Shown one piece after another: positions 7,019-9,660 of a stretch of DNA of 9,660 bases. The notes under the pieces were generated by a model. It searched no databases and had not been told where the DNA came from. It saw nothing but the letters and a program-made list of their open reading frames with translations. The first letter of the stretch is position 1. Each line of letters starts with the position of its first letter. The position numbers were made by a program, and so were the translations under genes. Source of the DNA: an uncultured Eubacteriales bacterium (GTDB lineage: Bacteria > Bacillota > Clostridia > Monoglobales > UMGS1388); NCBI GenBank assembly GCA_900551345.1, contig URVP01000046.1, positions 1 through 9,660 on the forward strand, in the 5' to 3' direction.

Positions 7019-7082
7019 GATTTTACCCTCCTGTATAAAGATAAATATTTTATAATCAAATACTAAAAGGGGAGGGTTAATC
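7019..7082 (-). promoter_or_regulatory. Leader hairpin able to hide the ribosome site of the DnaD-like gene
   Basis: In the minus-strand RNA, ACCCUCC (7077-7071) is perfectly complementary to GGAGGGU (7031-7025), which contains the Shine-Dalgarno. GAUU (7082-7079) can extend the helix with AAUC (7022-7019) across a small internal loop. The loop between the arms is 39 AU-rich bases. Folding would block ribosome binding, so translation could be controlled by temperature, a protein or a competing structure. The pairing is seen; the regulatory role is inferred. Confidence 0.4.
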
Positions 7083-7129
7083 ATTTCACATCATAATCTA
7101 TCTTTTATCCGCGGGGAGGATTTTTGCAC

Positions 7130-7165
7130 AAAAAAAGTACGCCGTCAAATGACAACGCACTTTTT
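7130..7165 (-). terminator. Rho-independent terminator of the sugar-acid operon
   Basis: Read on the minus strand, AAAAAGUGCGUUGUC, loop AUUU, then GACGGCGUACUUUUUUU forms a 15-pair stem with no mismatch if three G-U pairs are allowed, ending in a run of U. The plus strand has A-C mismatches at those places, so the structure is tuned to the minus strand. It lies 45 bases after the aldolase stop. Confidence 0.85.
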
Positions 7166-7210
7166 GATAAAATACTGTTTAACAAAATAGCAGCTTGGCA
7201 AATTGTTTTT

Positions 7211-7858
7211 TTACAGAGAAGCTCTTGCCTCTTTGATTTTACGGACAAACTCCTTGCCCTTTTCGGTGATTGACGCATAGTCGCCTGTCTTTGCGCCGGC
7301 GGTGAGAGCGCCGCCTGCACCTACTGCAACTGCGCCGGCTTTAATCCATTCGCCTACATTGTTTACATCAACGCCGCCGGTGGGCATCATCTTAGCATAG
7401 GGAATAGGACCTTTAATAGCCTTAAGAATCTTGGGACCGAAAGCCTCGCCGGGGAACACCTTAACAATGTCTGCACCGGCTTCCATAGCTTCCACAACCT
7501 CTTTAATTGTCATTGCACCGGGCATGCAGGGTACTCTGTAACGATTGCAAAGCTTTACTGTTTCGGCGTTAAAATAAGGGCTGACTATGTATTCTGCACC
7601 TGAAAGAATGGCAATTCTTGCAGTTTCCGAATCCATAACCGTACCTGCGCCCAGGATAATCTCTCCGTGGGTATAGCGAGTAGCAAGCTGCTCGATAACC
7701 TTGTGTGCCATGGGAACGGTAAATGTAAGCTCAATTGCAGGAACTCCGCCCTCTATGCATGCTTCGGCAATTTTAATTGCATCGTCGCCGCTGGATGCAC
7801 GGACAACGGCTACAATACCCGCATCTGTTATTTTGGTAATTACTTTTTCCTTATCCAT
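7211..7858 (-). CDS. eda: KDPG/KHG aldolase (2-dehydro-3-deoxy-6-phosphogluconate aldolase / 4-hydroxy-2-oxoglutarate aldolase)
   Basis: 215-residue class I aldolase that cleaves 2-keto-3-deoxy-6-phosphogluconate to pyruvate and glyceraldehyde 3-phosphate, the last step of the Entner-Doudoroff and hexuronate routes. Seen: Schiff-base lysine K133 in DIVKVFPG, catalytic E43 in AIELTFTVP, GAGTVMD (70-76), YIVSPYFN (90-97), and MPTGGVDVNN (158-167) of the phosphate site. Length is normal for a single (beta/alpha)8 barrel, which acts as a trimer. AAAGGAAG precedes the ATG by about 11 bases. It is the last gene of the minus-strand operon, 33 bases after the LUD gene and just ahead of a terminator. 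The gluconate 5-dehydrogenase-like gene upstream supports a role in gluconate or uronate breakdown. Confidence 0.93.
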   Translation of the reverse strand: MDKEKVITKITDAGIVAVVRASSGDDAIKIAEACIEGGVPAIELTFTVPMAHKVIEQLATRYTHGEIILGAGTVMDSETARIAILSGAEYIVSPYFNAETVKLCNRYRVPCMPGAMTIKEVVEAMEAGADIVKVFPGEAFGPKILKAIKGPIPYAKMMPTGGVDVNNVGEWIKAGAVAVGAGGALTAGAKTGDYASITEKGKEFVRKIKEARASL

Positions 7859-7891
7859 TTATTGTTTTCTTCCTTTCAAATTAATATCAAA

Positions 7892-8530
7892 TTAAAATCC
7901 CAATTCTTCATTAACAATGATTACTGCAACTCTGCCCTTGGGACGGCAGCCGGTCATTACGGCGGTCATGTTGCAAATTCTTTGAGGACTTGAACAGTCC
8001 ATACATCTGCCCGTTTTTGCACAGGGTGTGTCCACGCCCAATCTCATGGCATTTACCGGAGCGGCGTAATTTTTGATACGGTCAATTGCCGAGTCAATAT
8101 CCTCACAAATCTTATTTATACCCACTATCACGACAACCTTTTTAGGTCCGTAAAGCATAGCGGATACACGATTTCCCGTACCGTCAATATTTACAAGCCG
8201 CCCGTCACGGGTAACAGCGTTGGAAGAGGTGAGATATACATCACAAGTCATACTTTCTTTAAAAACATCTTCCGTAGTTTTACCCTCAGGGGGATTGTAT
8301 CGGTCAATAAAGTTATATTCGTCACTGCGGATTGCATCAAGAAGTCCTGTTTCGTTAAGGGTTACCGAACCGCCTACTGCTACCGAAGCACCATTAGGTA
8401 TAAGCGACAGCGCCAATTCCTTTGCCTGCTGACGGTTTTGAGTGCAGTACGCCTCAAAATTTCTTTTTTCAAGGGCATCTGCTACCTGCTTTACAAGAAT
8501 TTCTCCATGCTGTTTTCTGAATTTTTCCAT
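7892..8530 (-). CDS. LUD-domain (LutC/DUF162-type) protein with C-terminal cysteine cluster
   Basis: 212-residue protein of the LUD superfamily (PF02589), whose best-known members LutB/LutC take part in lactate oxidation. Seen: VAVGGSVTLNETGLLD (50-65), TSSNAVTRDGRLVNIDGTGNR (101-121) and KKVVVIVGINK (130-140), the usual LUD core. After it come five cysteines, C170, C176, C179, C186 and C195 (PCAKTGRCMDC, then RICN, then TGC), which could bind iron-sulfur or zinc. ATG 8530 is preferred over GTG 8539 because AAGGAG lies eight bases upstream of it. No LutA or LutB gene is nearby; instead it sits between the discoidin-like protein and the KDPG aldolase with 33-base gaps, which points to a sugar-acid rather than a lactate role. 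Exact reaction unknown; an oxidoreductase partner or thioester/CoA-type chemistry would be speculation. Confidence 0.85.
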   Translation of the reverse strand: MEKFRKQHGEILVKQVADALEKRNFEAYCTQNRQQAKELALSLIPNGASVAVGGSVTLNETGLLDAIRSDEYNFIDRYNPPEGKTTEDVFKESMTCDVYLTSSNAVTRDGRLVNIDGTGNRVSAMLYGPKKVVVIVGINKICEDIDSAIDRIKNYAAPVNAMRLGVDTPCAKTGRCMDCSSPQRICNMTAVMTGCRPKGRVAVIIVNEELGF

Positions 8531-8563
8531 ATGTATCACTCCTTAAAAACACAACCGGGGTTT

Positions 8564-9355
8564 TTAAGCCTCTGTACCGTATACTTCTATCTGACTCAGA
8601 GCAGGGAAGGGCGAGGGGTCGTCAGCTTTAATAAGCTTTCCGAATTTGAGCCATTCAATCTCCTTTTCATCAAATGTAATAACATGCGGTTTATCAGACT
8701 TTTCAAGGGAGCAGGTTAGCACACTTCCGTCAGAAAAGTTAAATGTAACACTCTCCCACCATGCATCATGGGGAAAATCGGCACGGGTATAAAGGACTAT
8801 TTTGTCCGTTTTTATCTTTCTGCCAAAGTCAAGGGTCATCTCCGCATTGGGGTCTTGATTTATACCCCATGATTCATAAGGCCAAAAACCGTGACTATGA
8901 TTTTCACAGTTGCCGTTTATGGCATTTTTTGCGGCGAAAACCGATTCGCCTCTGGTTTCCACATTGGCGCTGGCGTGGGGGAATATACCTCTGTCTCCGT
9001 GCAGGTCGTATTTGTTGCATGCAAGATTTTTGTACACATCTATTTCGTACTTCTCTGCTATGCGTGCCGACATAAGGTGCATATTTCCCATAAAACATTT
9101 GGGCTGATAGCATACCTTTTTCTCACCGAAAGGCACTTCAAAATCGGTGGAGCCGGCTTTCATATAAACAAATGATTCGCCGATTGCGTCATCAAACATA
9201 AGAACTACAAAAACGCCCGGCTTTTCCACTTCAAAGGTTATGTAATCACCCTCGGCATATTCATCATTAAACACAAGCATAACACGGTCTGCATCTGTAC
9301 GCTGTGCCTTTATTGTACCGTCTGCAGAGCAAACTTTAAAAGTAAGATTATTCAT
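8564..9355 (-). CDS. Conserved-looking protein of unknown function with discoidin (F5/8 type C)-like C-terminal half
   Basis: 263-residue protein that I do not recognise by name. Seen: no signal peptide or membrane segment, so cytoplasmic; an N-terminal beta-rich part (1-105, including GDYITFEVEKPGVFVVLMFD); and a C-terminal part from about 125 with a galactose-binding-like pattern: AAKNAINGN, HSHGFWPYESWG, AEMTLDFGRKIKTDKIVLYTR, FPHDAWWESVTFNFSDGS and a final LSQIEVYG. Many His and Trp/Tyr residues (H127, H153, H155, W158, W163, H196, W199, W200) could form a sugar site. The ATG follows GGAAGGA by eight bases. It lies between a gluconate 5-dehydrogenase-like gene and the LUD/eda pair, so sugar-acid binding or an uncharacterised isomerase or lyase is possible; this is inference from context. 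Confidence 0.75.
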   Translation of the reverse strand: MNNLTFKVCSADGTIKAQRTDADRVMLVFNDEYAEGDYITFEVEKPGVFVVLMFDDAIGESFVYMKAGSTDFEVPFGEKKVCYQPKCFMGNMHLMSARIAEKYEIDVYKNLACNKYDLHGDRGIFPHASANVETRGESVFAAKNAINGNCENHSHGFWPYESWGINQDPNAEMTLDFGRKIKTDKIVLYTRADFPHDAWWESVTFNFSDGSVLTCSLEKSDKPHVITFDEKEIEWLKFGKLIKADDPSPFPALSQIEVYGTEA

Positions 9356-9384
9356 ATATAAAATCCTTCCGATCCTCTTATATC

Positions 9385-9412
9385 CGAAAAAAACGCCCTA
9401 AAGCGTTTTTTC
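9385..9412 (-). terminator. Intercistronic hairpin/terminator after the SDR dehydrogenase gene
   Basis: CGAAAAAAACGC and GCGTTTTTTCG form a stem with one bulged base around loop CCTAAA. On the minus strand the right arm is followed by UUUUUUU, a terminator shape. It is 15 bases after the dehydrogenase stop and about 30 bases before the next start, leaving almost no room for a new promoter, so partial read-through is likely. The sequence is nearly symmetric on both strands. Confidence 0.65.
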
Positions 9413-9426
9413 GTGTATGTATTAAA

Positions 9427-9660
9427 TTATTGGGGCTGTTTGCCGATATAAGCAAGAATACCGCCGTCAACATAAAGAATATGGCCGTTTACAAAGTCCG
9501 AAGCGTCCGAAGCAAGGAATACCGCAGGACCTGCCAGGTCAGAAGCGTCGCCCCAGCGAGCTGCCGGAGTTTTGGAAATGATAAAGCTGTCAAAGGGATG
9601 TCTTGATCCGTCAGGCTGCTTTTCACGCAGGGGTGCTGTCTGAGGAGTTGCGATATATCC
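9427..9660 (-). CDS. SDR-family dehydrogenase, gluconate 5-dehydrogenase-like (C-terminal part only)
   Basis: Only the last 77 residues are in the window; the gene continues past the right edge. Seen: GYIATPQTAPLRE, then TPAARWGDASDLAGPAVFLAS and the C-terminal SDR signature DFVNGHILYVDGGILAYIG, ending PQ-stop. This tail fits the gluconate 5-dehydrogenase/KduD branch of short-chain dehydrogenases, which interconvert 5-keto-D-gluconate and gluconate (or 2-dehydro-3-deoxy-gluconate forms) with NAD(P)(H). The long insert between ATP and the AARWG helix and the ending ILAYIG favour the gluconate 5-dehydrogenase type over KduD. The YxxxK catalytic pair lies outside the window. It is followed by a hairpin and then by the unknown discoidin-like gene, the LUD gene and eda. 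SDR assignment firm, substrate probable only. Confidence 0.85.
   Translation of the reverse strand, partial: GYIATPQTAPLREKQPDGSRHPFDSFIISKTPAARWGDASDLAGPAVFLASDASDFVNGHILYVDGGILAYIGKQPQ

Noticed and set aside
7016..7084. N-terminal extension of the DnaD-like gene to ATG 7084
   Set aside because: No ribosome site there, and the strong AGGAGGG lies just before ATG 7015, where family similarity begins.
7667..7993. Plus-strand open frame of 108 codons
   Set aside because: Antisense across the eda start and the LUD gene end; no ribosome site.
7892..8530. Annotation as LutC of a lactate oxidation operon
   Set aside because: The LUD core fits, but LutA and LutB are absent, a cysteine tail is present, and the operon is for sugar acids.

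Overview
The window looks like a chromosomal piece of a Gram-positive anaerobe of the Clostridia/Bacillota type. The evidence is the AT-rich intergenic DNA, strong AGGAGG-type ribosome binding sites, a secreted protein with a copper-amine-oxidase-like stalk, a DnaD-type replication protein and Clostridia-like sequences of the carbohydrate enzymes. This is inferred from protein character; no species is claimed.

Layout. (1) 1-1480, minus: glycogen branching enzyme GlgB. Its reading frame stays open but switches near position 133 to the actuator domain of a P-type ATPase, so GlgB lacks its C-terminal part in this assembly. (2) 1714-3474, plus: a cytoplasmic GH13 alpha-glucan hydrolase, divergent from glgB across an AT-rich promoter region. 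Together they suggest storage glucan and maltodextrin metabolism. (3) 3541-4746, minus: a secreted cell-wall peptidase (stalk domain plus M15/VanY-type zinc peptidase), convergent with the amylase and separated from it by a bidirectional terminator. (4) 4923-6097, plus: a small membrane protein and a nitrilase-superfamily amidohydrolase, probably co-transcribed and divergent from the peptidase. (5) 6128-7015, minus: a phage-type DUF6291/DnaD replication protein with an Asn-rich, repeat-bearing linker and a leader that can base-pair with its own Shine-Dalgarno. (6) 9660-7211, minus: a sugar-acid operon read right to left: SDR dehydrogenase of the gluconate 5-dehydrogenase type (partial), unknown protein with a discoidin-like C-terminal half, LUD-domain protein with a Cys cluster, and KDPG/KHG aldolase. 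It ends in a strong terminator. The last three genes are spaced by 33 bases each.

In the operon, the dehydrogenase would interconvert keto-gluconate and gluconate, and the aldolase would split the derived 2-keto-3-deoxy-6-phosphogluconate into pyruvate and glyceraldehyde 3-phosphate. The two middle genes have no assigned place in that route and are the best candidates for new biochemistry.

I see no CRISPR array, RNA gene, insertion sequence or complete mobile element, and no clear undescribed multi-gene system. The signals most worth following are the GlgB/P-type ATPase chimera, the orphan phage-type replication gene with its possible RNA switch, and the two unexplained operon proteins.
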